Source: Jiella soli (GTDB lineage Bacteria > Pseudomonadota > Alphaproteobacteria > Rhizobiales > Rhizobiaceae). Taken from it: 64,000 nt of DNA. This document shows positions 29,171 to 37,934 of this stretch, piece by piece (position 1 is the first letter of the stretch; each line of letters opens with the position of its first letter). The stretch spans positions 1 through 64,000 of the forward strand of contig NZ_JAJAVB010000023.1 of the NCBI RefSeq assembly GCF_020615385.1, in the 5' to 3' direction. The notes below the pieces were generated by a model. It did not search any database. It was not told where the DNA came from and worked only from the letters and a program-made list of their open reading frames with translations. The translations under genes and the position numbers were made by a program.

Positions 29171-30082
29171 ATGATGCCGAGACTGTCCCGTCTTTCCGCA
29201 AGTGGATCGATCACCGCCCTGGCTGCGGTGGCCTGCCTGATCGCGGGATCTGCCGTCGCGCCCGCCTGGGCCCAGGACCAGGCGACCTCCGCCGAACCGG
29301 CCATGGCCTCGCCGACCGGGCCGAACGACCTTCTCAACGCCACGCTGTGGATGCAGCGCTCGGTCGAGTACAAGGCCAATTCGCTGGTCATCTACGCCCT
29401 CGGGCGGGTCCGCCTCGACGAGGCGCTCGCCGACCCCTCCTGGAGCGCGCTCGACCAGAGCGACGCCGCCGACAAGCCAGCGGCGATCATCCTCGATCTC
29501 GACGAGACCGCGATCGATAATTCCGCCTATGAATCCGGCCTGGTCACCACCAACAGCGACTACAGCTCCAAGACCTGGGACGCCTGGACGAAGGCGGAGG
29601 ACGCCAAGGCCGTTCCCGGCGTGATCGACTTCCTGAAATATGCCGATTCCAAGGGCGTGAAGATCTTCTACATCACCAATCGCAACGCCGATCAGGAAGA
29701 GGCGACGCGCGCCAACATGGAGGCGCTCGGCTACCCCATGGGCGGCAATGTCGACACCTTCCTGATGAACAAGGAGAAGCCGGAGTGGACGTCCGACAAG
29801 ACGCCGCGCCGGGACCATGTCGCGAAGGACTACCGGGTCCTCGAACTCTTCGGCGACAATTTCAACGATTTCACCGACAAGGCCTCGGGCACGATGGACG
29901 AGCGCGAGGCGGCGTTCGAGGAGCTGAAGGACCATTTCGGCAAGGACTGGTTCATGCTCGCCAATCCGACCTACGGCTCGTGGGAATCGACCGCCTACGA
30001 CAACAATTACAAGCTTTCCACCGAGGAGAAGCGGGCGAAGAAGGTCGAAGCGCTGAAGCCCTGGACGCCGGCCGCGCAGTAA
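29171..30082 (+). CDS. Class C acid phosphatase, lipoprotein e(P4)-like 5'-nucleotidase
   Basis: A 303-residue secreted HAD-family phosphatase. It has a signal peptide (residues 1-35, ending AWAQD), the nucleophile motif ILDLDETAIDNSAYESG, the second motif IFYITNRNADQEEAT and the C-terminal acidic pair region LFGDNFNDF. In the family it removes phosphate from nucleotides and related esters in the periplasm. I prefer the ATG at 29171, placed after GGAGAA, to the GTG at 29159. No lipobox cysteine is visible at the cleavage site, unlike Haemophilus e(P4), so it is probably soluble. Confidence 0.85.
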   Translation: MMPRLSRLSASGSITALAAVACLIAGSAVAPAWAQDQATSAEPAMASPTGPNDLLNATLWMQRSVEYKANSLVIYALGRVRLDEALADPSWSALDQSDAADKPAAIILDLDETAIDNSAYESGLVTTNSDYSSKTWDAWTKAEDAKAVPGVIDFLKYADSKGVKIFYITNRNADQEEATRANMEALGYPMGGNVDTFLMNKEKPEWTSDKTPRRDHVAKDYRVLELFGDNFNDFTDKASGTMDEREAAFEELKDHFGKDWFMLANPTYGSWESTAYDNNYKLSTEEKRAKKVEALKPWTPAAQ

Positions 30083-30100
30083 AACGCCCCGGGGGCATGA

Positions 30101-30133
30101 GACGATGTCCGGTCGCCTCGAGCGGACATCGTC
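30101..30133. repeat. Perfect 11-bp inverted repeat between convergent genes
   Basis: GACGATGTCCG and CGGACATCGTC form a perfect 11-bp stem with an 11-base loop, 18 bases after the phosphatase stop and before the convergent MaoC genes. It has no T run, so it may be a Rho-assisted or bidirectional terminator hairpin. Confidence 0.6.
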
Positions 30134-30226
30134 CGAGCCGGGCGGGCATCAACGGGTTGGCCCGGAGCCGGACCCGGCGGCGTCAAGCGATCTGGATGAT
30201 CGCCTACCGGCGCGTCGGGCGCCGTC

Positions 30227-30697
30227 TCAGTCGAGGCCCTGGAAGGCGGCTCCCTCGAAGCTGAACACCGTCTCGCCGGCCTGGTTGACGCCTTTCGTGA
30301 CGAATTCCAAGACGCCCCAGCCAGGCCGGCTCGCCGAGGCGCGTTTGGCCGTCACCGTCTGGCTGAAGCTGACCGTGTCGCCGGCATAGACCGGCCTCAG
30401 CCAGCGAATGTTCTTCACGCCCGGCGAGGGGCCGACCCGCGGCGGGGGATTGCCGGCCTCCACCCATTCGCGCGCCCGGCGATAGCGGGTCTCGACGTTG
30501 AGCCGCATGCAGGCCGCGGCCGTGTGCCAGCCGGAGGCGCAAAGGCCGCCGAGGACCGAGCTCTTTGCCTTCTCCTCGTCGAGATGGAAGATTTGCGGGT
30601 CGTAGCGCTCGGCAAAGCGCACGATCTCCTCCGCCGTGAAGGTGTGCGAGCCGAGGTCGACCTTTTCGCCGACGGTGATCGTGTCCCAGAAGCTCAT
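30227..30697 (-). CDS. MaoC-like hydratase/dehydratase, second of a pair
   Basis: A 156-residue single hotdog-domain protein of the MaoC family (R-specific enoyl-CoA hydratase type). FAERYDPQIFHLDEEKA contains the catalytic aspartate-histidine pair of the hydratase motif. GLCASGWHTAA follows as in the family. It overlaps its neighbour by ATGA and shares about the same length and motif order, so the two may form a heterodimer like other paired MaoC proteins. The exact acyl substrate is unknown. Confidence 0.85.
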   Translation of the reverse strand: MSFWDTITVGEKVDLGSHTFTAEEIVRFAERYDPQIFHLDEEKAKSSVLGGLCASGWHTAAACMRLNVETRYRRAREWVEAGNPPPRVGPSPGVKNIRWLRPVYAGDTVSFSQTVTAKRASASRPGWGVLEFVTKGVNQAGETVFSFEGAAFQGLD

Positions 30698-31149
30698 GCC
30701 GCGGCCCCCGAGCGGGTGAGGAGCAGGAGCGTGTATTCCGAGGCGAGCACCGGCTCACCCTTCTGGTTGACGAGATCCGCCGCCATCTTGGCGATGCCGA
30801 GGGTCGGCCGCTTGGCCGAGAGCCGGGCCGAGACGACGCGGGCGGTGCCGGACAAAGTGTCGCCGGGCCGGACGGGCCGCAGCCATTTCACGAAGTCGAC
30901 GCCCGGCGAGCCCTGCGAGGTCGAATCGAGGATGAAGCTCTCGGCCATCATGCGCATCAGCATGGCGCATGTGTGCCAGCCGGAGGCCGATAGCGAACCG
31001 ACGAGATCGTTGGCGGCGCCTGCCGCGTCGTCGAGATGGAAGGGCTGCGGGTCGAATTCCTCGGCAAAGGCGACCATCTCGTCGCGCGTGACGGCGTAGG
31101 GGCCGAGCGCGAACTCGCTTCCCTCGGTGAAATCCTCATAGGCGCGCAT
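30694..31149 (-). CDS. MaoC-like hydratase/dehydratase, first of a pair
   Basis: A 151-residue hotdog protein with FAEEFDPQPFHLDDAAG (catalytic Asp and His) and LSASGWHTCAMLMRMM. It is the upstream member of the two-gene MaoC unit and is translationally coupled to it through an ATGA overlap. Both have intact catalytic residues, so neither is an obvious non-catalytic partner. Probable cytoplasmic role in short-chain fatty acyl or branched-chain metabolism. Confidence 0.85.
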   Translation of the reverse strand: MRAYEDFTEGSEFALGPYAVTRDEMVAFAEEFDPQPFHLDDAAGAANDLVGSLSASGWHTCAMLMRMMAESFILDSTSQGSPGVDFVKWLRPVRPGDTLSGTARVVSARLSAKRPTLGIAKMAADLVNQKGEPVLASEYTLLLLTRSGAAA

Positions 31150-31284
31150 GCGCTCGTCCTTGTGATACTGATCGTTCCGGCGCCTGAGCCGCGACCGGCC
31201 GGCGCTTCCGCGCGGGCGGGCACACGCTCATAACCCCGGGCGGCGATTTTCGACAACTCGCCAGTTCGCCAGGGGAGGGATTCG

Positions 31285-31758
31285 ATGGAACGGCTTCACC
31301 GCTACCGGGTCAGGGTTCGCTGGACCGGCAATACGGGCAGCGGGACCAGCGGCTACAAGGATTATGCGCGCAGCCATGCGATCGAGGCGCCGGGCAAGCC
31401 GGCCATCGCCGCCTCCGCCGATCCGCATTTTCGCGGCGATCCCGCCTCCTGGAACCCGGAGGAGCTTCTCGTCGCCTCGCTCTCTGCCTGCCACCAGCTC
31501 TGGTACCTGCATCTTTGCGCCGTCGCGGGCGTCGTCGTGACCGGCTATGAGGACGACGCCGAGGGCGAGATGGCGGAGGAGGGCGGCGGTGCCGGCCGGT
31601 TCCGGCGCGTCGTCCTGAAGCCGCGCGTGAGGATCGCGCCGGGCTCCGACATCGCGGCGGCCGAAAGCCTCCATGCCAATGCGCATGAAATGTGCTTCGT
31701 CGCCAATTCGGTGAATTTCCCGGTCGAACTCTCGGCAGAGGTCATGGTCGACGGCTGA
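31285..31758 (+). CDS. OsmC family peroxide reductase
   Basis: The 157-residue protein is an OsmC/Ohr-type peroxiredoxin-like enzyme. The two redox cysteines are in SLSACHQLWYLH and in HEMCFVANSVNFPVEL, with PEELLVASLSACH matching the family start of the long helix. It reduces organic hydroperoxides. It diverges from the MaoC pair, and the 135-base gap must contain both promoters. OsmC and Ohr subtypes cannot be distinguished firmly by eye. Confidence 0.88.
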   Translation: MERLHRYRVRVRWTGNTGSGTSGYKDYARSHAIEAPGKPAIAASADPHFRGDPASWNPEELLVASLSACHQLWYLHLCAVAGVVVTGYEDDAEGEMAEEGGGAGRFRRVVLKPRVRIAPGSDIAAAESLHANAHEMCFVANSVNFPVELSAEVMVDG

Positions 31759-31789
31759 TCCCGCCGGTCTTCGTCCGAGCTGAACTTCG

Positions 31790-32332
31790 TCAGCGAATCA
31801 GTCGCGCGTCCGCCAGGCGGACGCGCGAGAGCGTCAGCGGCGTGTTGATGCCGACGAGTTCGATCGTCACCGCCGCGCGTTCGCCGTGGAGAAAGAAGTT
31901 GCGCGGGACATTGACCAGGAAGAACTGCGGCTCGTCCGCATGCGGACGGTCCGGAAAGGCGACCGTGCCGGCATAGGCGCGAGCATAGGGCGCGGCATCC
32001 GGCTCCGACAGGAAGACGTCGATCTGATAGGTCTCGCCCTCGACGACGTCCACCGGTTCGAGCGTCAGCGCGAGCCGGCTCGGGCGCGCCCGCGGCATGG
32101 CGATGATCCTGGTCGCGGGCGACTGCGCGCTGGCGATCGCGCCTGTCTCGGAGTCGGTGGAAAGCGCGGTCTCCGGTCCGGATCCTGACGCCGTCGGCGA
32201 GGCCTCAAAAAGCGGCGCTGCGAGGGCGGGAACGAGCGGCAGGACAAATGTTGCGAGGGCCGGCGCGAGGAGGGCGGCGCTGCGCGGGATGTCGAACTGC
32301 CCGGGCGGGAGGTTGCGGAGTTTATCGTTCAT
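31790..32332 (-). CDS. Exported protein of unknown function
   Basis: A 180-residue protein with an N-terminal hydrophobic segment (residues 19-40, ALLAPALATFVLPLVPALAA) that serves as signal or anchor. A low-complexity Ser/Thr/Ala linker follows, then a C-terminal domain with LALTLEPVDVVEGETYQIDV and FFLVNVPRNFFLHGERAAV, which looks like a beta-sandwich. No family is recognised. It is convergent with osmC and lies 120 bases downstream of the PspA-like gene on the same strand, so it may be expressed with the stress module. Confidence 0.6.
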   Translation of the reverse strand: MNDKLRNLPPGQFDIPRSAALLAPALATFVLPLVPALAAPLFEASPTASGSGPETALSTDSETGAIASAQSPATRIIAMPRARPSRLALTLEPVDVVEGETYQIDVFLSEPDAAPYARAYAGTVAFPDRPHADEPQFFLVNVPRNFFLHGERAAVTIELVGINTPLTLSRVRLADARLIR

Positions 32333-32453
32333 CGTCTGCCGTCCGCCGGGGGATGGACCTCCGGCGGTGTCTCGATAGCTGGGTTGGGCCGCGCAGCGAT
32401 CGCCGAGGACGACGGGCCGCAACGGCCGCGTTCGTCCCGAGGGAGGGGCGGCG

Positions 32454-33200
32454 TCAGGATTCCTTCGGCCGATCCAACGACAGCGGGTCCTTGGACGAGG
32501 GCAGCGAGGTCTGCGAGCCGGTCCCCATGATCTGGGCGAGGACGTCGTCGGCCGAGGAGGTGCGCCCGCCGATGCCAGCCTCGAGCAGCTGCCGGTCGAG
32601 GTCGCTGCCCGATTCCAGCGCGGCGAGTTCTTGGCCCGCCTCGAGCCGGCCCTGCGCCTCTTCCTGCTTGCGGCGAATCCGCTCGAGGGAATCCATCGCA
32701 TTGCCGAGCTTGGAATTGATGCCCGACTGCGAGGTCGCGATCGCCGACTGCGCCTTGATCAGCGATTCGTTCGCCTTCACGTTCTCGACCTCGCGGCGCA
32801 TCTGCTGGATGCGCTGCTCGGTATCCTGGACCGCCTTGATCATCTGCTGCTGGCGGACCTGCAGGCGCTCCAGTTCGGTGGCGTCGCGCTGATGTTCGGA
32901 GCGGGTCTTGGCAACGCGTTCGGCGAGCCCCCGGGCAAGATCCTCGCGCCCCGCCTGCAGCGCCGCGCGGGCGCTCTCCATGTCCTTCTGCTCCTTGGCC
33001 CGGGCCTCCTCGACGCGGCGCGACAGCGACTTGTTCGAGGCCATGATCCCGGCAAGGTCGGAGCGGGCGCGGCGCAGCGCCTCCTCGGCGTCGCGGATCT
33101 CCTGGTCGAGAATCCGGAGCGCCTGCGTGTCGGCGACGCCTTCGGCCGCCTCGTTGACACCGCCGCGCACGGCGGTGAAGAGCTTGTTCCAGACGCTCAT
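32454..33200 (-). CDS. yjfJ: PspA/IM30 family protein (YjfJ-like)
   Basis: A 248-residue coiled-coil protein beginning MSVWNKLFTAVRGGVNEAAE, then ALRILDQEIRDAEEALRRAR, the recognisable PspA/YjfJ pattern. Helices extend to about residue 200. The C-terminal 50 residues are variable. PspA/IM30 proteins form membrane-protective ESCRT-III-like assemblies. The gene is coupled by ATGA overlap to the DUF2170 gene upstream, as yjfI-yjfJ in E. coli. The start at 33200 is chosen because MSVW matches the family. Confidence 0.88.
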   Translation of the reverse strand: MSVWNKLFTAVRGGVNEAAEGVADTQALRILDQEIRDAEEALRRARSDLAGIMASNKSLSRRVEEARAKEQKDMESARAALQAGREDLARGLAERVAKTRSEHQRDATELERLQVRQQQMIKAVQDTEQRIQQMRREVENVKANESLIKAQSAIATSQSGINSKLGNAMDSLERIRRKQEEAQGRLEAGQELAALESGSDLDRQLLEAGIGGRTSSADDVLAQIMGTGSQTSLPSSKDPLSLDRPKES

Positions 33201-33634
33201 CGGGCAGTCTCCCGCTTCTTCCAATCCTCGATCATGTTCGCCGCGTCGACCGCATTGGCGGCAAGCACGGCCACCTCCTCGACCATCTCCTCGGCGCGCG
33301 CACGCGCCGACAGCGATCCGAAGAGTTCATACCACTCCTCGCCGTCGATGGTGACGATGCCGAAGGTCGACAGCGGCACCAGCTTGTGCGTCGACAGGAC
33401 CATCCGGTCGAAGGCCGCGCGGTTCGGGATCGATTCGGCGGGCGCCAGGATCACGCTGGCGAGGATCTGGTCGCCGCCCGGCGCGACGAGGACGTCGAGA
33501 TCGCCCCGCTCCTTCAGCGTCACGCGGATGACGTCGCCCGTCTCCACGATGCTGACATCGACGTCACCCAGCGCCTCCGGGTCGGAAGCGAACAGTTCGG
33601 TCAGGCTCGTAAGATTCCACGTTTCCAGCGGCAT
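33197..33634 (-). CDS. yjfI: DUF2170 family protein (YjfI-like)
   Basis: The 145-residue cytoplasmic protein begins MPLETWNLTSLTELFASDPE and contains VVLSTHKLVPLS-like sequence (MVLSTHKLVPLSTFGI). This matches DUF2170/YjfI, always found beside YjfJ-type PspA. A GAGGGA ribosome site precedes the ATG at 33634. It is the first gene of a two-gene minus-strand unit that diverges from the channel-yjfKLMC unit. Molecular function is unknown. Confidence 0.85.
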   Translation of the reverse strand: MPLETWNLTSLTELFASDPEALGDVDVSIVETGDVIRVTLKERGDLDVLVAPGGDQILASVILAPAESIPNRAAFDRMVLSTHKLVPLSTFGIVTIDGEEWYELFGSLSARARAEEMVEEVAVLAANAVDAANMIEDWKKRETAR

Positions 33635-33772
33635 TGGTCCCTCGGGTTGCGTAGCATCGTCGCGAAGTCCTACATCAGCCCCACGGTCCGACACAAACGG
33701 AATCAGATCGGTTTCGATTCGTGTTGACTTTAGGTAAGTTTGCCGGCGTTACGCGCCTGCGTTGGAGTCGAT

Positions 33773-34831
33773 GTGCCCCTCCTTGTCAGCTTCATGCGCC
33801 GCTTTTATGTCGCGCTCGCCGAGCTCACCTGGTCGGCCATTCTCGTCATCGTCGTCGCCCACATGGTCCTGTCCTGGGTGATCTTCCGGCTGGCGGGCGA
33901 GAGCACACTCGCGGGTGACGCGGTCGATTTCGTCTATTACTACGTCGTCACGGCGACCACGGTCGGATACGGTGATCTCTCGCCGGTGACGGCGAGCGGC
34001 AAGATCGCCGCGTCCTTCCTGGTGATCCCCGGGGCGATCGCGATCTTCACCGCGACCCTCGGCAAGCTCTTGACGGCGGTCGGCACGTTCTGGAGGAGAC
34101 GCATGAAGGGGCTCGGCAGCTTCGAGGAGCGCAGCGGCCACGTTGTGGTGGTCGGCTGGCACGACGGCTCGACACGGCAATTGCTGGCGATGCTCGCGGC
34201 CGAACGCGCGAGCAACGAGCCGGCGGTCGTCCTGATCGCCAAGGCGATCGATTCCAATCCCGCGGCCGGCGATGTCGACTTCGTGCGCACGGACCGGCTC
34301 GCCGATCCCGAAGCGCTCGAGCGCGGCGGGGCGCGCGGTGCGCGCTCGATCATCGTCCAGGGTGAGAACGACGACGAGACCTTCGCGGCCTCGCTGATCG
34401 CAGCGGCGATCGCCGAGACGACCCATGTGGTCGCCTATTTCCAGTTCGAGCGGACGGCGGCGATCCTCAGGCGGCAGAATCCGCGCATCGAGGCGGTGAC
34501 CTCCCTGTCCTCCGAGCTTCTCGTGCGGGCGGCGCGCGATCCCGGCTCGTCGGAGGTCGCCACTCTGCTCCTGTCCGCGGCGTCCTCCGACACGGCCTAT
34601 TCGGTGCGGGTTCCGGATATCGCGGCGACCATCCGCTACGGCGCCGCCCTGACCGGCCTCAAGCGGCTGCACAAGGTGACGCTGGTCGGCCTCGCCAAAT
34701 CCGGCCAGGTCGATCTCAACTGCGACGAGGACGACGAGATCAGCGCCGGGGACGTCCTCTATTATATCTCCGACCACAGGCTCGAACCCCGCTCCGTCGC
34801 CTGGGACGCCTTGCAAGGGACAACTGCATGA
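33773..34831 (+). CDS. Two-helix potassium channel with TrkA-N and TrkA-C domains
   Basis: The 352 residues contain an outer and an inner helix around a pore loop (residues about 15-100) with the potassium selectivity filter TTVGYGDLSP. An RCK/TrkA-N domain (GHVVVVGWHDGSTRQLL) and a C-terminal TrkA-C-like segment follow. It is an inner-membrane channel of the Kch/MthK type. I choose the GTG at 33773 behind GGAG; an upstream TTG at 33740 is possible. Its ATGA overlap with the DUF2491 gene shows that it belongs to the stress operon rather than being a passing neighbour. Confidence 0.9.
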   Translation: MPLLVSFMRRFYVALAELTWSAILVIVVAHMVLSWVIFRLAGESTLAGDAVDFVYYYVVTATTVGYGDLSPVTASGKIAASFLVIPGAIAIFTATLGKLLTAVGTFWRRRMKGLGSFEERSGHVVVVGWHDGSTRQLLAMLAAERASNEPAVVLIAKAIDSNPAAGDVDFVRTDRLADPEALERGGARGARSIIVQGENDDETFAASLIAAAIAETTHVVAYFQFERTAAILRRQNPRIEAVTSLSSELLVRAARDPGSSEVATLLLSAASSDTAYSVRVPDIAATIRYGAALTGLKRLHKVTLVGLAKSGQVDLNCDEDDEISAGDVLYYISDHRLEPRSVAWDALQGTTA

Positions 34832-35487
34832 TCAGCTGGCCGTTCGGCAGGAACAAGACGCCCGAGCTGCCCGAGGAGCGCGGTCCTTTGGCCGTGCCCA
34901 TCGGCGGTGCGCTGGAGATCGACACGCTGGCGCTTCAGGCCGACACGACGGGGGCATCGCCGGGAATGGAACTGCCGGAGGGCGGCTCCTTCATCGTCGT
35001 CGCCTATGGCGAGGCGCGGCTCGACGCCGACACGATCCTGTCGCGCTACTACGACGACGACGACCGAATCCTGCAGGTCATTTCGGCCGGCGGCCGGCCG
35101 GGTGACCCGGCCGACGACGTCAGCCTCTACCAGTCCTGGGACAGCGTCGCTCCGGTGGGCTCGGCCGAATGGGCCCGCTGGACCGGCCCGTCCGGGATGA
35201 TCGGCCAGCCGACCTACGATGCCGACGGCATCCTCTTCCAGCGCTATTGGGGTGAGGGGGCCGGGCGCGCCGAACCGGTGCAGTTCGTCGAGGAGGTCGA
35301 CGACGGCCGCTCCAAGCGCTCGATCCACCAGACCTGCATGCTCTACTCGCGTCCGCTCGGCACGACGATGGAGATGCTGCTCCTCAATGTCGAGCGCGAC
35401 CTCGCGGACGCTGCAAGGCGCGAGGGCGGCTCGGTGGAGTTCCTGCTCGGCTACGGGCTCGGACCGGCGGACGTGCGCAGGATCTGA
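34828..35487 (+). CDS. yjfK: DUF2491 family protein (YjfK-like)
   Basis: A 219-residue soluble protein matching YjfK/DUF2491. Recognisable parts include YDDDDRILQVIS, PVQFVEEVDDG-like sequence (PVQFVEEVDDGRSKRSIHQ) and CMLYSRPLGTTMEMLL. It is the second gene of the channel-led plus-strand unit. Its function is unknown; in E. coli the yjfIJKLMC genes are linked with envelope stress and a PspA paralogue. No membrane segment is present. Confidence 0.85.
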   Translation: MISWPFGRNKTPELPEERGPLAVPIGGALEIDTLALQADTTGASPGMELPEGGSFIVVAYGEARLDADTILSRYYDDDDRILQVISAGGRPGDPADDVSLYQSWDSVAPVGSAEWARWTGPSGMIGQPTYDADGILFQRYWGEGAGRAEPVQFVEEVDDGRSKRSIHQTCMLYSRPLGTTMEMLLLNVERDLADAARREGGSVEFLLGYGLGPADVRRI

Positions 35488-35572
35488 TCGAACGCAAGGC
35501 GGCCGGGCGAGGAGCCCCGTCGCCAGTCAACCGGATGGCGAATGCTCGCCGACGAAAAAACGAGAGGGATCG

Positions 35573-35974
35573 ATGTACGGTTACGCTTCGGGACTGCCGG
35601 CCTTCCTGGCCTATTTCATCCTCGGCCTCATCCTCTATGCGGTGTTCGCCTTCGTCTACGCGGCGATCACGCCGCACAAGGAATTCGCGCTGATCCGCGA
35701 GGGCAATATTGCGGGGGTCACCGCCTTCGCTGGGACGGTTCTCGGCTTTTCGCTGCCGCTCGCCTCGGCGGCGGCAAATTCGGTGTCCATCGTCGACTTC
35801 GTCATCTGGGCGGTGATCGGGGCGATCGCCCAGTTGCTCGCCTTCTTCGCGGCCTCGGCGATGATGCCGGGCCTGGCCGACCGCATCACCAAGGGCGAGG
35901 TTGCGGCCGGCGTCTGGGGTGCCGGGGTCGCGCTCGCCGTCGGCATCCTCAATGCCGCCTGCATGACGTACTGA
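35573..35974 (+). CDS. yjfL: DUF350 family membrane protein (YjfL-like)
   Basis: The 133-residue inner-membrane protein has four hydrophobic helices, as DUF350/YjfL does, with a conserved FALIREGNIAGVTAFAGTV between the first and second. It lies between the DUF2491 gene and the DUF1190 lipoprotein gene with 13-85-base gaps. DUF350 proteins occur beside YjfJ/YjfK and ATP-grasp ligases in many bacteria. Start ATG follows GAGAGGGAT. Confidence 0.85.
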   Translation: MYGYASGLPAFLAYFILGLILYAVFAFVYAAITPHKEFALIREGNIAGVTAFAGTVLGFSLPLASAAANSVSIVDFVIWAVIGAIAQLLAFFAASAMMPGLADRITKGEVAAGVWGAGVALAVGILNAACMTY

Positions 35975-35987
35975 ACAGGAGGAGACG

Positions 35988-36578
35988 ATGCGCAGACGCT
36001 TCACCCGCAAGTCGCCGCCGCTGCTGGCGCTCGGGACGATCGCCGCATCCGGCGTGATGCTCTCCGGCTGCGGCGACGACACGCCGCAGGAGGTCGCATA
36101 TTCGACGCCGCAGGAATGCTCGCAATCGGGCATCGACCTGCAGATCTGCGAGGCCGAATATCAGGAGGCCCTGCAGAAGCATCTGGCCCAGGCGCCGCAT
36201 TACACGGATCTCAAATCCTGCGAAGCGGCGATCGGCGAGGGCAAGTGCTTCCAGGCGACCGACCCCACGGCGCAGGCCGGCCAGAACTCCGCCGGCCAGA
36301 CCAGCGGCTCCGGCTCGGGCTTCTTCGTGCCGTTCATGACCGGCTATCTGGTGTCCTCGGCGCTCTCGAACCTGTCGGGATACGGGGCCTATCGGGACTA
36401 TCGCTCCTCCTCCCGCTATTCGTCGACGCCGATCTATCGCAACCGCGCCGGCGACACGCTGACATCGACGATCTCCGGCGGCCAGCGCACCTCGCGGCCG
36501 GTGAACGTCAACACCCGCACGGTCTCGCGCTACGGCTTCGGCGGCCGGTCCTCCTCGCGCGGCTTCTTCGGCGGCTAG
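35988..36578 (+). CDS. yjfM: DUF1190 family lipoprotein (YjfM-like)
   Basis: A 196-residue protein with a signal peptide and a lipobox (MLSGCGDDTPQ, cysteine near residue 24), so it is a predicted lipoprotein. The cysteine-containing CSQSGIDLQICEAEYQEALQ, a GSGSGFFVPFMTGYLVSSAL hydrophobic stretch and a Ser/Arg/Gly-rich tail match DUF1190/YjfM. An AGGAGG site precedes the ATG. It belongs to the yjf module, positioned directly before the ATP-grasp gene. Confidence 0.85.
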   Translation: MRRRFTRKSPPLLALGTIAASGVMLSGCGDDTPQEVAYSTPQECSQSGIDLQICEAEYQEALQKHLAQAPHYTDLKSCEAAIGEGKCFQATDPTAQAGQNSAGQTSGSGSGFFVPFMTGYLVSSALSNLSGYGAYRDYRSSSRYSSTPIYRNRAGDTLTSTISGGQRTSRPVNVNTRTVSRYGFGGRSSSRGFFGG

Positions 36579-36640
36579 ATGATGGCGACCAGCTTTCCTC
36601 CAGAAAATCGCGGGCCTCCCGATGCGCGCGGAGCCTTGCG

Positions 36641-37798
36641 TTGAAGCGGATCGATCTGCCCGAGCGGGAGGGATGGCAGGCGGCGGCCGAGGCGGTCGGC
36701 TTCGGCTTCCACGAAATGTATGGCGAGCCCTATTGGGTGGACGATGCCGCCTTCGTCTTCTCGCTCGCCGAGATCGAGGAGGCGATCGAGGCGCCCAGCC
36801 AGGAACTGCACGAGATGTGCCTCGATCTCGTCGCCGACGTCGTCAAGGACGACGCCGTCCTCGACCGCCTGGCGATTCCCGGCGAGATGCGCGATCTCGT
36901 GAAGACCTCCTGGCAGAACGGCGACCGCCATCTCTACGGCCGCTTCGACCTCGCCTATGACGGGACGGGACCCGCCAAGCTTCTCGAATACAATGCCGAC
37001 ACACCGACCGCGATCTTCGAATCCGCCTATTTCCAGTACAATTGGCTGACCGACAATGTCGCGCGCGGGGTGCTGCCCGAGGACGCCGACCAGTTCAATT
37101 CGATCCAGGAGAGCCTGGTCGAGGCCTTCGCCGCCTTCCCGACGGAGCCGATCTTCCACTTCGCCGCCTATACCGAGAGCGACGAGGACCGCGGCACCGC
37201 GGCCTATCTGATGGACTGCGCGGTGCAGGCCGGCCACCGCGTCAGCCTGCTCGATATCCGCGACATCGGCGTCGACGCCGAGGGCCGCTTCACCGATACC
37301 GACGACCGGGTGATCGACCTGTTGTTCAAGCTCTATCCCTGGGAGGACATGCTGCGCGAGCCGTTCGCGCAACATCTTTCGACGGCGGGAGCGATGATCG
37401 TCGAGCCGCCCTGGAAGGCGATCCTCTCGAACAAGGGCCTGCTGCCGCTGCTCTGGGACCGCTTCCCCGGCCATCCGAACCTGCTGCCGGCCTATTTCGA
37501 GGACGATCCGGGCGCCGCCCGCCTGACCAACGCCGTCAAGAAGCCGCTCTTCTCGCGCGAGGGCGAGAATGTCGTGATCATCGAGAATGGCTTGGTGACC
37601 GAGACGGCCGAGGGCGACTACGGCGCCGAGGGCTTCGTGGTCCAGGAACTCACCCGGCTGTTCCAGGCGAACGAGCGCTTCGCCGTGCTCGGCAGCTGGA
37701 TCGTCGCCGACCGCGCCTGTGGTCTCGGCATTCGCGAGGATGCGAGCCGCATCACCCGCAACCTCTCGCGCTTCATTCCGCACATCATCCTCGAGTGA
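36641..37798 (+). CDS. yjfC: ATP-grasp glutathionylspermidine synthase-like ligase (YjfC-like)
   Basis: The 385 residues match the YjfC/glutathionylspermidine-synthase C-terminal ATP-grasp family at its usual length of about 385. Motifs include LLEYNADTPTAIFESAY, EPPWKAILSNKGLLPLLW, KKPLFSREGENV and GSWIVADRACGLGIRED. The start is a TTG at 36641 with GCGGAG upstream; no ATG in frame is closer. The amide-bond substrate of YjfC is not known. The gene closes the module. Confidence 0.88.
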   Translation: MKRIDLPEREGWQAAAEAVGFGFHEMYGEPYWVDDAAFVFSLAEIEEAIEAPSQELHEMCLDLVADVVKDDAVLDRLAIPGEMRDLVKTSWQNGDRHLYGRFDLAYDGTGPAKLLEYNADTPTAIFESAYFQYNWLTDNVARGVLPEDADQFNSIQESLVEAFAAFPTEPIFHFAAYTESDEDRGTAAYLMDCAVQAGHRVSLLDIRDIGVDAEGRFTDTDDRVIDLLFKLYPWEDMLREPFAQHLSTAGAMIVEPPWKAILSNKGLLPLLWDRFPGHPNLLPAYFEDDPGAARLTNAVKKPLFSREGENVVIIENGLVTETAEGDYGAEGFVVQELTRLFQANERFAVLGSWIVADRACGLGIREDASRITRNLSRFIPHIILE

Positions 37799-37934
37799 CG
37801 GTCGATTGCCTGCGACAGCCCGGCGCGTGGCATCGCAGATGACATCGACGTCCAACGGGAATCGCGGCCGCGTCTTAAGACTTCAAGATGCAATCCGGCT
37901 GCGAAGGCGGGCAGGATGCCTTGCGTCCGGCGCC

